Of a stretch of 64,000 bases of DNA, positions 44,693 through 55,877 are shown in pieces. Positions within the stretch are counted from its first letter, which is position 1; each line of letters opens with the position of its first letter. The DNA lies in the NCBI RefSeq assembly GCF_020360975.1, contig NW_025408684.1:558001-622000 (forward strand), in the 5' to 3' direction. Origin of the DNA: Hirsutella rhossiliensis. Taxonomy: Eukaryota; Ascomycota; Sordariomycetes; Hypocreales; Ophiocordycipitaceae. The notes beneath the pieces are model-generated. The model made no database searches. It worked only from the letters and a program-made list of their open reading frames with translations, and had not been told where the DNA came from. Both the position numbers and the translations under genes were made by a program.

Positions 44693-46027
44693 ATGAAGGT
44701 CGCGGCCGTCCAGCTTCTCATAACCTCGGCTGCAGTGCTGGTAATGATCCCTTCCCATCCATCATCCCCAAGACGCGTTAACTCGGCTGACTCTGTCGTC
44801 CAGACTACTGCACTCGGTAATGAAGCGCAAGACAGTCACCGCCAGTGGAAGAAATCTATCTTAAACTTGAAACAAGCGCTGCCTGTAGGAGTCGGAGGAG
44901 CCGGAGGAGCCGGAGGAGCCGGACTGGCAGGAGGACTAGGACTCGCAAGCCTCGGAAAACCAGCGGTACTGGTAGGCTCAAACCAAGTTCCACAAAAACA
45001 GCAGCAGCAGCAGCAAAATGAGAATGTGCAAGGACAGGGACAACAACAATACGAGAAGGGGCAGGACAAGGGAAAGAAACAGCAAGATGGACAGCAGCGG
45101 CAGCAGCAGCAGCAAGGGGCCTGCAACATCGGCGCCCTCGTCACCACCGTCACCGTCGGTTGCGGACAATGTGCGACAGATAATGGAACCACTGTCACCC
45201 ACACCGTCACCCAGGCCGCCGCGAAGATGAAGGTCACCCAGGCTCCTATGAAAGGTGCCAAAAAGCCCCAAGGGCAAGGAAAGGAGTCCCGAGTGAAGGG
45301 AGAGCAGTCCCAAGAAAGATCTGTGAGCAGGGCGAGCATTCTTCCTCTTCGTGCAACGTGCTGACCATACAAACCAGGGTGCGAACAAAAACCAGCAGGC
45401 CGAGATCCTAATCATCACACGCACCGTCGTCAAGACCAAGACCGTTAATGGTCAATGTGCAGGGGCCGTACGTGCTCTTTTCCCTGATTTCGCCTGCTTG
45501 TTGAGATAAAGCTGACTCCCCCCTAGCAGCAAGCCCCGGCCCCTACCATCATCATCAACGAGGGCTGCAACAGTGGAGAGCGAGGCGGCAAAAGTGTAGA
45601 GCAGGCTGGCCAAAAGGAGTCGCCGCAGGTCCCAGCCACGCCCAACTTGGACGGCAACGGAGTCGGGGTCAAATTGGTGCCTTTGCCCAAGCCTGCGCAG
45701 TCTCAGGTGTCTGAATCTAAGCCGTCGGAGCAGCCCAAGCCTGCGCAGTCTCAGGTGTCTGAGTCTAAGCCATCGGAGCAGCCCAAGCCTGCGCAGTCTC
45801 AGGTGTCTGAGTCTAAGCCGTCGGAGCAGCCCAAGCCCGAGCAGCCCAGTGCGGACCCGGCCAAGGCAGCCCCGGCCAAGGCAGCCCCGGCCATGGCAGC
45901 GCCAGCCATGGACGGTGCGAAGGCCCCCGAACCCGAACAGTCCAATCCTGCGGCACCTGCCATCGACGTCTCGGGCCTGAGGCTGAGTAGCGCGGTGAAC
46001 CTGGGCAGTCTGCAACCTGGGCAGTAG
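44693..46027 (+). CDS. Secreted low-complexity protein with tandem repeats
   Basis: I do not recognise a family. Four exons are proposed: 44693-44740, 44804-45322, 45378-45467 and 45527-46027, giving 385 residues; all three introns are phase 0. Exon 1 encodes MKVAAVQLLITSAAVL, a likely signal peptide cut near the first junction. Then come a (GGA)n Gly-rich stretch, polyglutamine runs, and three short hydrophobic segments each ending in cysteine: LVTTVTVGCGQC, IITRTVVKTKTVNGQC and PTIIINEGC. A Pro/Ser/Glu/Gln part contains three copies of a 16-residue unit (KPAQSQVSESKPSEQP), and an Ala/Pro/Lys part follows. No GPI signal is visible. Signal peptide, repeats and a lack of relatives fit a cell-wall or extracellular protein; this is inference. 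Exon edges are supported by CTGAC branch sites in introns 1-3. Confidence 0.7.
45689..45832 (+). repeat. Three 48-bp tandem repeats inside the secreted-protein gene
   Basis: Copies at 45689-45736, 45737-45784 and 45785-45832 differ at only two positions. Each encodes 16 residues, so copy-number changes keep the frame. Near identity at synonymous sites suggests recent expansion. Confidence 0.95.
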
Positions 46028-46352
46028 GCAACACCTCGGCAGCCTTAGCTTGAGCCATGATGTAATGAGACAACTGAAGGGCCATTTCGTAGGGACGGCA
46101 GTTCCAGAATGCCACCAGCTGTTAATATACTGTGACAAGGGCGGGAAATGGAACAAGAAAATCCATGTACAGATTTTATTTTTGCTTGGGTATGTTCACA
46201 AGTGCTATATATAGGTTTTTAATAGTATCTCGAAGATGAGGCGATTCTATGCGGTCACGTCCCCGGGAAGCAGGCTGTATCTGTCTATTCGTGCTGTGGA
46301 GCGGGTATCATTCTTTGCGAGAGAATTACACAACTTCGGGGCGACGTGCCCC
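46028..46352. other. Convergent 3' spacer
   Basis: 325 AT-richer bases between two gene ends, with a TATATATAGG run near 46205. I see only presumed 3' untranslated sequence. Confidence 0.6.
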
Positions 46353-47291
46353 TTAGTGCTGGGGCTTCTCGGTACTGGCCGAGTGCGTCGCCAGCTTCAT
46401 CTTCTTTGCCTGCCGCTTGCTCGTGGGCTGGCCACCGTCGTCGCCGCCAGGTTTGCGCTTCTGAATCTTGGTGCGGCTTGCTGAGCCGTCGGCAGTGGTG
46501 CCGGGACCCGCGGCGTGGCTCGCTGATTTGGCGACCGGTCCGTTGGCGTCCTTGGAGGCAACTTGGACGACATCGATGACGCCGCGGAAGCCGTTTCTCT
46601 TAATGCCCTCGTTGACAACGACGCTTCTCGGGATGGAGCGGAAGCCCTCGAGTCCCCTTTCACTGGCGAGGCCCCAAACGCTCAAGAGGTTGACGACATC
46701 GGCGGGTGCGCGGAGGGACAGGGCTGTCTTTGCCTCGCTGCTGATGAGGAAGCCGCGGCCGCGGGTGGCGCGAACGAGGCTGGACATATTTGCGATGAAG
46801 TTTGCACGGCCGCGCGAGTCAGCGGCGAGGAGCTGAGCGTAGCAAATCTCGAAGCGGATGCCGCGGGCGACGGCGGCCATGCAGGGCTTGGGGCGGAAGT
46901 GGAAGGGGAAGTGGACGGTTAGGTCAAGGGAGATGATGGGGACGTCGAGGGTCAGGCAGGCGTTCTGGAAGGCCTTTTCGGTCAGGGGCCGGATGGCGAG
47001 GACGTCGTAGACGGTGGCGAGGGCGGGGAGGCGGTAGTTTGAGGCGGCCGGGTCGGCGAGGAGGAGGGTGGCGCGGTGGAGGACATGGGGCAGCTTGCTT
47101 GCGGGCGAGGTGGTGCCGGCGGCGTCGAGGTGATTGGGGAAAGGCGAGACGGGCTTGGCGGGGAGGGGGAGCTCGAGGGTGTGGTTGAGGGCGACGGTGG
47201 CGTAGCCGAGCGAGGCAGAGAGGGAGAGGGCCTGGAGGAGGCGGTCGGGGGGGGCGGCGGGCGACCAGGCGAGGTTGAGGTCGTAGAGCAT
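46353..47291 (-). CDS. rpp1: RNase P/MRP protein subunit Rpp1 (p30)
   Basis: Protein subunit of nuclear RNase P and RNase MRP, needed for tRNA 5' maturation and rRNA processing. It is a single exon of 312 residues. The start is the ATG of MLYDLNLAW; a codon upstream in frame is TTG, not a start. The TIM-barrel-like p30 fold is recognisable: LGYATVALNHTLELP, LATVYDVLAIRPLTEKAFQNACLTLDVPIISLDLT and GIRFEICYAQLL. They are followed by RANFIANMSSLVRATRGRGFLISSEAK and a segment around PADVVNLLSVWGL. The last 80 residues are basic and disordered (KIQKRKPGGDDGG, KRQAKKMK), a likely nuclear-localisation tail. Confidence 0.93.
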   Translation of the reverse strand: MLYDLNLAWSPAAPPDRLLQALSLSASLGYATVALNHTLELPLPAKPVSPFPNHLDAAGTTSPASKLPHVLHRATLLLADPAASNYRLPALATVYDVLAIRPLTEKAFQNACLTLDVPIISLDLTVHFPFHFRPKPCMAAVARGIRFEICYAQLLAADSRGRANFIANMSSLVRATRGRGFLISSEAKTALSLRAPADVVNLLSVWGLASERGLEGFRSIPRSVVVNEGIKRNGFRGVIDVVQVASKDANGPVAKSASHAAGPGTTADGSASRTKIQKRKPGGDDGGQPTSKRQAKKMKLATHSASTEKPQH

Positions 47292-48087
47292 GACGGGTGA
47301 CAATGATGGGTGACAATGGTGGTGACGATGATGGTGACGATGTTGGTGGTTGATAAGTTAGTTGTACATGTTGGCCGGGCGGGCTATAACGGGATGCGGG
47401 GCGTCATGATGCGAGATGAAGGACTCTGTTGTGATTGTTGATGGAGCTTTGGATCGAAGCTTTCACTCATTCATTCTCGCCTCGACTCTCGCTCGACTCA
47501 GCTTCTCACTTGACATTTTTGCTCGGGCCAATCAAGGCTGAGGTAGCCATGCGGGAGGTGTGGCGTGTTCTCGCGGGGAAAGAGAGGGAGACTCCACTGT
47601 GGCGCAGCGCATTCGTCAAACCGCAAGCAAAGGAAAGGCGGCATGGCGTCACTTTGTCTTCTTCATCCATTCACTCACCACCTCAATCCTTTTGGCCCCC
47701 TACAGTTTGTCTTGTCTCTGCACTCTGCACTCTGCCGCCGGCGCCCCATTCTCGCTTCCCCCATCGTACCTCCAGCCACCCACCCAAATCCGTGTCTCAT
47801 TCGTTGCAGGCAATCCCAACAGAGTCAGCCAGCACGCTACTTTTCGCAACCACAGCAGGCCCCGGAGCTCGCTCTCGCGCCCTCGCCCTCACCCTCATCT
47901 GCGATCCCCTCTCCATCTCGCCCCTCGTCGCCTCGGTCGTCGCTCATCGCCCTGCCGCGCCCGACGATACGCCCACATCCAGCCACGACAAGGAAGAGAC
48001 CAGTCCCACGCCCAAGGGCCACATCGGGCTCGCTCTCCACGACGGCCACCGCGAGCTAGCCCTTGGACCCCGGACCGCCGAGGAGCC
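47292..48087. promoter_or_regulatory. Divergent promoter region of rpp1 and the zinc-ribbon gene
   Basis: About 800 bases between divergent starts. Just upstream of rpp1, short GGTGACAATG-type units repeat (about 47293-47345). Open frames in 47435-48087 have no family similarity and look like leader sequence. Confidence 0.5.
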
Positions 48088-48524
48088 ATGTTCTTCTTCT
48101 TCTTCTGCGGGGAGCATACCTTCCGCAAGGAGGTGCCCGGCTATGAGGGCATCGTCTGCCAGTGCCACCACTGCGGCAACATGGCCGGCCATGTAATCAA
48201 GAGCCACCCCTGGTTCACCGTCTGCTTCGTCGTAAGTATCCCTTGGCCACGCCTCACTTCCTTGCCGCCTTCTCGCGCTCGCTCGCGTCGCGATGCATGG
48301 CTGGCCCTCTCGTCCATTCTTGTCGAGCCAGGCTAAGCTTTTGACGCCAACAGCCCTTGATTCCCTTCTCAATCAAAGGATACAAGGATGTGTCCTGTCA
48401 CATCTGCAGCTTCAACCAGCCACTCGAGAACCGTCCCGACGTCATGGCCATGGCCAATGGCGGCCAGCCTCCGCAGCAACAACAGCAACAGCCACCTCCC
48501 GGGCAGCGCCCGCAATACAGTTAG
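48088..48524 (+). CDS. Small zinc-ribbon protein
   Basis: A 104-residue protein from two exons, 48088-48231 and 48354-48524. It has two CxxC pairs that would bind one zinc: CQCHHCGN in exon 1 (the CHHC pair) and CHICSFNQPL in exon 2. The start MFFFFFCGEHTF and the arrangement fit the small fungal zinc-ribbon family that I recall as zinc_ribbon_15. A Gln/Pro-rich tail ends the protein (a run of five or six Gln, then PPPGQRPQYS). The function of this family is unknown to me. The ATG at 48088 is the only one that keeps the conserved F-rich start. Confidence 0.8.
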
Positions 48525-49608
48525 GCCGCACCGCCTCTCAAGACGCCGTGTTGCCCGCTCTTTGCCTGTCCTCGCTCTCGTGATGCGCCGCCTACGGCGT
48601 TACACTTGCATACGCGAATGCTCACCTGCGTGTACGCTTGGTATAGTACATGCACACTTACCCTCGACCATCAGTGTAACATATTCATCCTCTTCCGCTC
48701 CCTGTTCTACTTCTTCCGGGACCTTCTCAATCGTGGCTCCTTTTGGATATCGGGAGACAAGGGGGACCTCGTCGGGACGACTAGGCCGTCGCTCGGCTGC
48801 ATGTCTGATCCAAAAAGGGACAACAAACTGTCCGCATATCTTGGGCGGGATGCCAGTCTGGGGCCGCGTGGAGAGCGCTTTGCTTATCAATGGATATTGC
48901 TTTGTTTCAATTCGTCGTGAGCCTCCTCCCCTTGACCGTCTTTTCCCCCGTACGACGGAACTCGTCAGTATCGTTTGGGCCATGAACGCGGCACTCTTCC
49001 TCGCCGCAAACCGGCATCGATCTACGCTCTCTCGGACCAACGGAAGCTCGGCTGTCCCACCCCTTCCTGCTGGCAGTCAAGTGCCGTCGGCCACTCCCGC
49101 ACCGCATGGGGGCAGGCAAGGGGGGGCACTGTAGACGTCATGTGGCCCGTCTCAAGGCGGTGACGATGAATGCGCGGATGCGGCTGTCGACGTTGGAGGC
49201 GCTGGATCCTGCTACGGGAGCTGGCCGTGGGCGACAAAGACACGTCTTCTTCTTCTTCTGCTAATGCTGCTGCTGCTGCTTCATCGCCATGGCCATCACG
49301 GGCACTGCCGCTGTGGCGCCGTCGACCGAGGGAGAGGAGAAGAAGAAATGACGAGCCCCGAGAATGGAGGACGAGGGTGAGGCCGTCTGACGACCCGGGA
49401 GCAGGACGAGGATGAAGCATGGGTGCTGTGCAGCATAGGCACAGTGAGTAGCTCCCCTTTACTTAATCCGCATCGTCCTCGCGCCTACTCCCCCCGTTGT
49501 GTGGACATGTTCCCACGACACACATCCTGCACCCATATAGACCCAGAAAGGGGACATGAACGTGCCGCGTCCTATCAAGACGGACTGGAACAGTTTGCCG
49601 GCGCGCAG
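48525..49608. other. Spacer with trinucleotide repeats
   Basis: About 1.1 kb. A (TTC/TGC)n tract lies at about 49245-49285. On the minus strand, a 133-codon frame at 49022-49420 (ATG at 49420) and, in another frame, a short segment NVDSRIRAFIVTALRRAT near 49140-49205 look weakly protein-like. I could not build a gene from them. Confidence 0.4.
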
Positions 49609-50509
49609 ATGTGCGACTTGAACAGCTCCTCCCACTGGCGGCCGCCGTCGCCGACTCGGGAGCAGACGACAGCGGCACGTCGTCACCTCACCACCACTCC
49701 GGCCATCAACCACGCCTCCGAGCCGGCACCGTTGCCATCGCCATCGCCGCACGGCGCCCCCCCCCCCTCCTCCTTCTTCTTCACCCCCGAGGACCGTGCC
49801 TACCTCCGCGGCCGCCTCCCCATACACCAGCCCGCCTCGGCGCGCACCGCGGCGCAACACTTTGCCCGGCTGCCGCGCGTCTACCAGGCGCTGGCCGACG
49901 GGTGCCGCGCCCACCTCGTCCTCCTCGCCGCCGCGCCGGGCGATGGCTGCTGCTGCTGCTGCTGCCGCTGTTGCCGTCGCCGCGCGCGCGTGGCCGTGCT
50001 CGCCCAACGCCTCGCCGACAGGTATCGCCGCTTTCGCCTCGTCCTGCCCCCCTCGTACATTGACGAGGCCGTGGCTCGCTGGCGCCGCCGGGGGCTGCGC
50101 GCCAGCCGCTTCTGGGACGGCTTGCTCGACGAGGTTGAGGTGTGTCTTTGTCTCTTGCCTCTCCGCCCCTTTGCCCCCCCCCCTTCTGTTCTTTTCCGCC
50201 CTCGCGACAACACATCACGAAATGTCGAATAGACACAAAGCCTGATGGCCGAATCCTCCCCAGCGCGCCAACACGGCCTGGTCCATCCTCCGCCTGTTCA
50301 TCCTCGCCTCCGTCGTCCAGTCAACCCTCGTTGCCTGCGCCTTCGCCCTGCTCACCGCCGCGCCCGCCCGCCTCGCCCTGCTGGCCGCGAGCGCCCTCGC
50401 CTGTGTCTGGTCCGCCACCGTCGCGGGCGAGCGCCTGCACGCTTGCTGCGTCGCCGCCGACGACGATGAGCAGGAACTGCACGACCTGCTTGGTGGGCTG
50501 CGAGCCTGA
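49609..50509 (+). CDS. Predicted membrane protein of unknown function
   Basis: I do not recognise a family. Two exons are proposed: 49609-50139 and 50264-50509, giving 258 residues. The first 65 residues are disordered (Ser/Thr/Pro). Then comes a helical soluble part beginning FFTPEDRAYLRGRLP and including ARLPRVYQALADGCRAHLVLL, RRFRLVLPPSYIDEAVARW and ASRFWDGLLDEVE. Exon 2 continues this as RANTAWSILRLFILASVVQS. It encodes two hydrophobic helices (about 183-205 and 212-232) and an acidic end (DDDEQELHDLLGG). Strong codon bias in both exons and clean joining of a helix across the intron support a real gene. A run of eight Cys within nine residues (about residues 105-113) is encoded by a TGC repeat. 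The start could lie upstream. Confidence 0.65.
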
Positions 50510-50742
50510 GAGACGCACAGAGGCTTGCTCGTGGCTCGTGGCGTGTCTTCTTGTGGAGTCTCTCACTTTTGGTGGGTATGATGCATCTATTTTCACTCAA
50601 GCTCGAAAGTATCTCAATCATTCATCATGAAACGGCGCCCGCCGGCTGCTTATGTTATGCATGTCATGAGAGAAAAACAGCATCAGCCATTGCATTGGGT
50701 ATCCTGTCTGTTCATCCGTGCACGAGCAGGCCGACTGCTCAT

Positions 50743-53700
50743 CTATCCATGATTCGTTTCATCGTGTCCCTGGGGCGCCCTCGAGCCCGATGGCCCCCCG
50801 TTGCCATCCTCTGGCGCCCTCGAGCTCGCCGCGCCCTCTTGCATCTTCAGGCTCTCCTCCAGTGCTCTCCTGAGCTCCTCATCCTCTTCGTCATCCTTCC
50901 CCGCCGCCTCGGGCGCCTTTCCTTTGCCCTTGCCCATCTGCTGCCGGTATTCCTCCTCGGCCAAGCTCTGCTTCTTCACAAAGTCTAGCACAATATCCTC
51001 CTCCGTGCGCTGCGTCGCTTCCCGCTCCATCTCCTCCTTCGATGCTGCAATGGCGCGTTGGAGCTCTTCCTCATCGCCCTCGTCGCCACTCCGGGGCGGC
51101 GGAGTTGAATGCTTTTTCGATTCCTCAATCGCTCGCTGCAGCTCGGCGTCGGCATCGGCCTCGTGAGTTGAGTAGTGCGTAGGCGCCGATGCACTGTCGG
51201 CTGATCGCCTGGTCGACACCGCATCGAGCTCCACGAATCCATCCTCGTGCCCAAGGGATGCGTGGGCCATGTGATTGGCCATGCTCTGCTGGATAGCTTG
51301 CTCGATAAGCGCCTGGTACTCCTCGTCGGTGATCTGGAACTCCTCGCTCTCAAAGATGGTGGTGTTCTTCTCTGGATCCTCCGGAATTGGCTCCGGCAGG
51401 CCACCATGCTGCCGCATCGCACAGACACTCTCACGGATGGCCGCCTCAATCATGGCATCCTCCTCGGCATTGCCACGCGAAGTCTCCCGAACCGAAGCTT
51501 GGATGGCCTGCTCGTACTCGGCGTCCTCGGACAGGCTCGGCCGCGTGCTTGAGCCGCTGCTCGACGTTAGCGGTACCGGCACGTCGACATAGCCCTTCTT
51601 TAGGAGCTCCTTCTGAGCCTGGAGCTTCTTCCTCTCTTCCGAAGCAAGGTGACGAGTGTGAATCCAGCTCGTCTTGGGGCGCGAAAACGGTGACTCCGGT
51701 GCTCCGTTTTGTCCCTCCTGTGCTGCGACCACCTTGCCCGCCACCTTTTCCTTGCGTTTCATCATGTAAAAGTTCTTGAGGTCAAATTTCAAGTCATCCC
51801 AGCGTCTAATCATGTCGCCCTTCTCTGCGATGGATACCCTGCCGAGGTCTTGTTGCCCCTGAATGGCCCTTGAGGTCATGATGTAGTTCTGGACGCTCCT
51901 AGTAAACAGCTTGGAGACTTGTGCATGGACGCCCTGCATCATGTACGCCGGAACGCCCCAAATTCCTAAGCAGATGTTAGCTTGTTCGCGCCTGAGAAGT
52001 CTCGCTACCGGTCAGCTTACCAGCGGCAGGCTTCGTGATCAAGCCCCCGATACCCTTGCCGAACCCCTTGACGAAGCCTCCGGCACCCTCCTTCCCAGCA
52101 CCCCGAATCGGCTGTGTCACGAGTCCCGCGATGCCATCGAAGAAGCCGTATCCAAGTTCCTTGCCGGCAATTCTTATGCCGCTGCTCAGGTCCGTGACCT
52201 TTTCGACGGGCCGGATGGTGTCGTCGTTGTAAAGCCTCGGCACGTTCCTGAATCCTTTGGCCAGTCCCAGGCAAAAGTTCATGGGTGACTTGACGCCAGT
52301 GGATACGGCACGCCCAACGTTTCTCCCAGCTCCAACTGCAGCCCCCACGCTGACACCCAGTGGGCTCGAGTCTCGGCGCGAGAATGCCTGCCGCAGTTGT
52401 ATGCTCGAAGCTCGGGGGCGGGAGCGGGAGCGATCCCCCGAGTTTTGTCTCTCACCCTCACTGCCCGACGTCACCGTGGCCGACAGATCTACCAATGGCA
52501 ATTGCGACGTGCCAGGGGGGGAGGGGGGATCATGACTACAGATGGCGACGTCTCGATTCGCTTCCGGGGGAGCAGGCGACGCGATGCTGGAAACATCAGT
52601 GCTTGACTCTACCTTTGAGACCTTATCCGCGGAGACAAGGCTCTGCTTGCTGGTGCTTCCGAGTAGTAGGGGTGGGGGTTTGTTCTGGCTCTCCTTGCCC
52701 ACCCGCTGGCCTGACCTGACCATTTGACGCGGCATATCGGCAATGGCCATTCCGATGCTGCTGAGATCCCCGACAAGTGAGCAGGCACCTGCCGAGATTG
52801 GATCGGGAGGCTGATCCTCTGTGTTATACTCGTATGGCCGGTATCTGACACTCGATTAGCAAATGATGCAGGCCCGGGATCATGGAAATCTTCATACAGC
52901 TTGACGTCTGTGTACTCGAGCAGCCCCTCGCTCACGAGCACCGCCACCGCGAGGGGGGAGAGCCGGACCATGGACCTCCGGACTCGCCACGCTGCCGCCT
53001 TGTCTGGGGCCACAAAGCATCTGAGGGATTCGATGTCGAGGTGCTTGTGGAAGCTGTTGCCTCCGGCTTGGGTGCCGTGCTCTTGGCGGATCTTTCGGCC
53101 GAGCTCCTTGGCTTGTTCCTGCGTGCCAGGCTGAAGGCAGATCCGGAGAGCCTCGGCCAGCTTCTCGGCTGTTAGGTCCTTGTAACGTATCGGCTCCGGA
53201 CCGGCCTTGGCTCTCGCTATCATGGCACCCCAAAATGGTTGATCGCCAAAGAAGGGAACCACAAACGTGGGCTTGCCCGCCTTGATCCCGGCAGCGGTGG
53301 TGCCCGCTCCGCCATGATGGACGACACACGAAACACGTTCGAACAGCCAGTCATGCGGGACGTTGCCGAGCATGTGAACACCCTCGGGCAAGCCAACGTC
53401 ATCGGCTCCCAGGCCGCCCCAACCCTTGGAAACGAGAGCCCTGACGCCAGACAGGTGTATAGCGTCGAAAATCATGCGAGTCATTGCGTTGGGGTCGTCG
53501 ACCACTATGGAGCCGAAGCCGATGTAGACGGGTGGCGGACCAGCCTCCAGAAAGGCTGCCAGCGCGGGGTCAGGCGTGAAGGAAGAGGCCAGGTTGAGAA
53601 AGTAGAAGCCCGAGATGTCGATGTTCTTGCCCCAGTCGTTTGGCTTGGGGATCAGGGTTGGGGACCAGCAATAGGTGTAAGGCACTTTGAGCCGGGTGAG

Positions 53701-54928
53701 CAGGCCTGGCGCCCAGATGAAGGAGAGGGGAGGAAGGTCGAGTGCCTTTTCTCGGAACCGATTGATAACATCGCCCAGGCCCTGCCAAGTCATCATCTCG
53801 ACAAGCGTATAGGTCAAGTTATTTGTCATGACATCATCGGCGTTGGACGACTGGACGTTGGCAAGGGGGTGAGGGAAGGCTCTCGTGGGAGACCACGGCA
53901 TGCTGTGTACGTTGACCTTTAGCAGATGGCATTAGCTTGGAGCCGTTGGGGCGCGAACTCACGTGAACATCATGTGCAGCGGAATGCCCAGCTTCTCGGC
54001 GATGTGGATGTGCGCAAAGCTCGGAGGATTGGCAATGATGGCATCGGCGATAAAGGGCTCCTGAGTCTCGTCTCCCGGCAGACCCGCGGATAGGTCCAGG
54101 GGCTCGTTGCGGCCATGGGGCTTGAGGGGTGGGCCGGAGCCATTGCCGGGCTCGATGCAGGACCTCCAGCAGCCGAGCAGCATCTCCTGGATACCCCTGC
54201 GCCGCTTGCTGATCTCGCCGCTCTTGAGAGCGTCGATTCCGGGCATGAGGCCGGGGTGCTTGACCATGAAGGCCATGAGCTCGGCAGGGTCGCCGCCAAT
54301 GTTGAAGAACTCGAGTTCATTCTCGAGGACGAAGTCCTGAAAGGTTGCATGGGTTGCGATGCGGACGCGATGGCCGTAGTCGTTCTTGAGCACCTTGCCG
54401 AGAGCGACAAAGGGCTGGATGTCGCCGCGGGAGCCGACAATCTGGATGACGACGTTGAGGGGCGGCGGAATATGCTCCGTGCCAGACTCGGGCCCGAGCC
54501 CGGGAGGCAGGTACGGAAGAGCGGACGAGGGCTGGGGCTCGACCGAGAGTTGGCTGTCCAGAGTGGGCGTGAGGAGATCAGCCAGCCTCCTGTTCTTGGT
54601 GTTGATATTGATGTTGACACGGCCATCGGCTGCAGGACAGGAGCTGTTAGCAAGCGGGCCGCGGCCGGCCGGTTGGGGACATACTGGTGACGGCGGCGCC
54701 AGCCTCGAATCCAGGCTGGGAGAACTGGACATGGTCGTGGTGGGCACCGTAGGCAGGAGGCGTGTCGGCGGGCGAGCCAAGGTGCGGCATGATGAAGCCG
54801 TCGGTCACGAGAGCGTCCGAGCCATCCTCGCCGATGCGAAGCTGGGCGGGTAGTGACATTGTCGGGGCGCCTCGAGCGGCATCTTGGTGGTGGCTCGCCG
54901 GCCTCTGCCGGTCGTCGACGGGCTCCAT
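50743..54928 (-). CDS. Sterol-glucosyltransferase-like protein with VPS13/ATG2-like segment and UIM repeats
   Basis: GT-B UDP-glucosyltransferase resembling UGT80/Ugt51 sterol 3-beta-glucosyltransferases. Five exons are proposed: 54685-54928, 53963-54629, 52898-53902, 52021-52844 and 50743-51965, giving 1320 residues. The N-terminal GT28-type domain starts at [20 protein letters not shown] (about 141-160). The donor-binding loop [17 protein letters not shown] is at about 499-515, followed by FFGDQPFWG. After the catalytic domain comes a Ser/Pro linker. Next is a glycine-rich amphipathic segment (about 815-925, including [20 protein letters not shown] and [14 protein letters not shown]) resembling the C-terminal region of VPS13/ATG2. 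Six UIM-like helices follow (about 1060-1289). No GRAM or PH domain as in Atg26 is seen. Intron 52845-52897 is needed to reach [11 protein letters not shown] and has a CTAAT branch site. Catalytic class is firm; substrate is inferred. Confidence 0.92.
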
Positions 54929-55733
54929 TGTGTCAAGCAAAGACGAGAAATGCCGCGGCTGCTCGGGCGATGACGAGGAGAGATGATGGAGCTGTTGGGC
55001 CGTGGAGCAGACGACTGCCAAGCCAAGTGCGTGCGTGCTTGCACAAGGGCGCTCGCACCGAACATGTGAAGGCACGCACCGGAGTTGAGCCCGGTTCCTG
55101 TTGTTGTTTTGTTTGGTCCTCTTCGCCGCGGCGTTTGGTCCCCGGGCGAGAGAGGTCTAATCGTCTTGTCCACCAACCAAGAATGGACGTCGTGAACAAG
55201 AATTGAACAACCTTCCCGCCCCTCCAACTCCCCCCCTCCCTCTAAAAAATGTCCCGCATAGGGACGGGGCGTAGCTGTCAGGCCGCTATATTGTTGGTCT
55301 ACATGCGCTCACTACCAACTCCAAGTACCCAGCACATCAACCCACTTGCACTTACAGTACATGGATGACTGCCCAACTCGTCGAAAAGACTTCAGCCATC
55401 TTACTGAGTAACCGTACTGTCCTGCAAGAATTAGACGTCAGCGTGGCTTGGGATCGATCGTGTTTCAGGGTACAGATACAGTACCTTCCTGGGCGCCAAC
55501 ATCTTATCGTCATCATCCATCCTTTCCTCCTCCCCCCTTGCCGCCGTGATTCAAGGAATTCAAGGAACCACGGCGGCACACAGCCACTGCCCGGGTTTAT
55601 TTTTGGCTTGTGGCTCATCGCGCCTATCTCTGCCTCGTGCATGTGCATCGAACCATCCACACATGCTGTGCACGCCTTCTGCGCATGGTCCAAAGTCCGT
55701 CTTCTCCTTGTCCTCACGAATCGGGGCACTGTA
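54929..55733. other. Promoter of the glucosyltransferase gene and left flank of the transposon
   Basis: No gene seen. Inverted arms TGCCGCCGTG (55539-55548) and CACGGCGGCA (55569-55578) enclose two copies of ATTCAAGGA. The last two bases, TA (55732-55733), form the left target-site duplication of the transposon. Confidence 0.6.
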
Positions 55734-55788
55734 AGTCAGCCCACCTAAAGTCCGGCACACCCCAACACCGGCACTCTCCACAACACCA
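55734..55788 (+). repeat. Left terminal inverted repeat (55 bp)
   Basis: Matches the reverse complement of 57533-57587 at all 55 positions and diverges at the next base. It begins AGTCAGCCCACC directly after TA. Confidence 0.97.
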
Positions 55789-55877
55789 TCGCGTCGTCAA
55801 ATACATTACATTGCAACCGCGTTTTCTCGTGCATCTCTTGCCCTATAATTATAAAATAAATACTATTTATATCAGCG

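Noticed and set aside
49022..49420. 133-codon minus-strand frame and the nearby NVDSRIRAFIVTALRRAT segment
   Set aside because: They look weakly protein-like, but the two pieces lie in different frames. The splice I tried (GTGTCT donor with the CAG before GATCC) gives the wrong phase and I found no other, so no gene model could be built.
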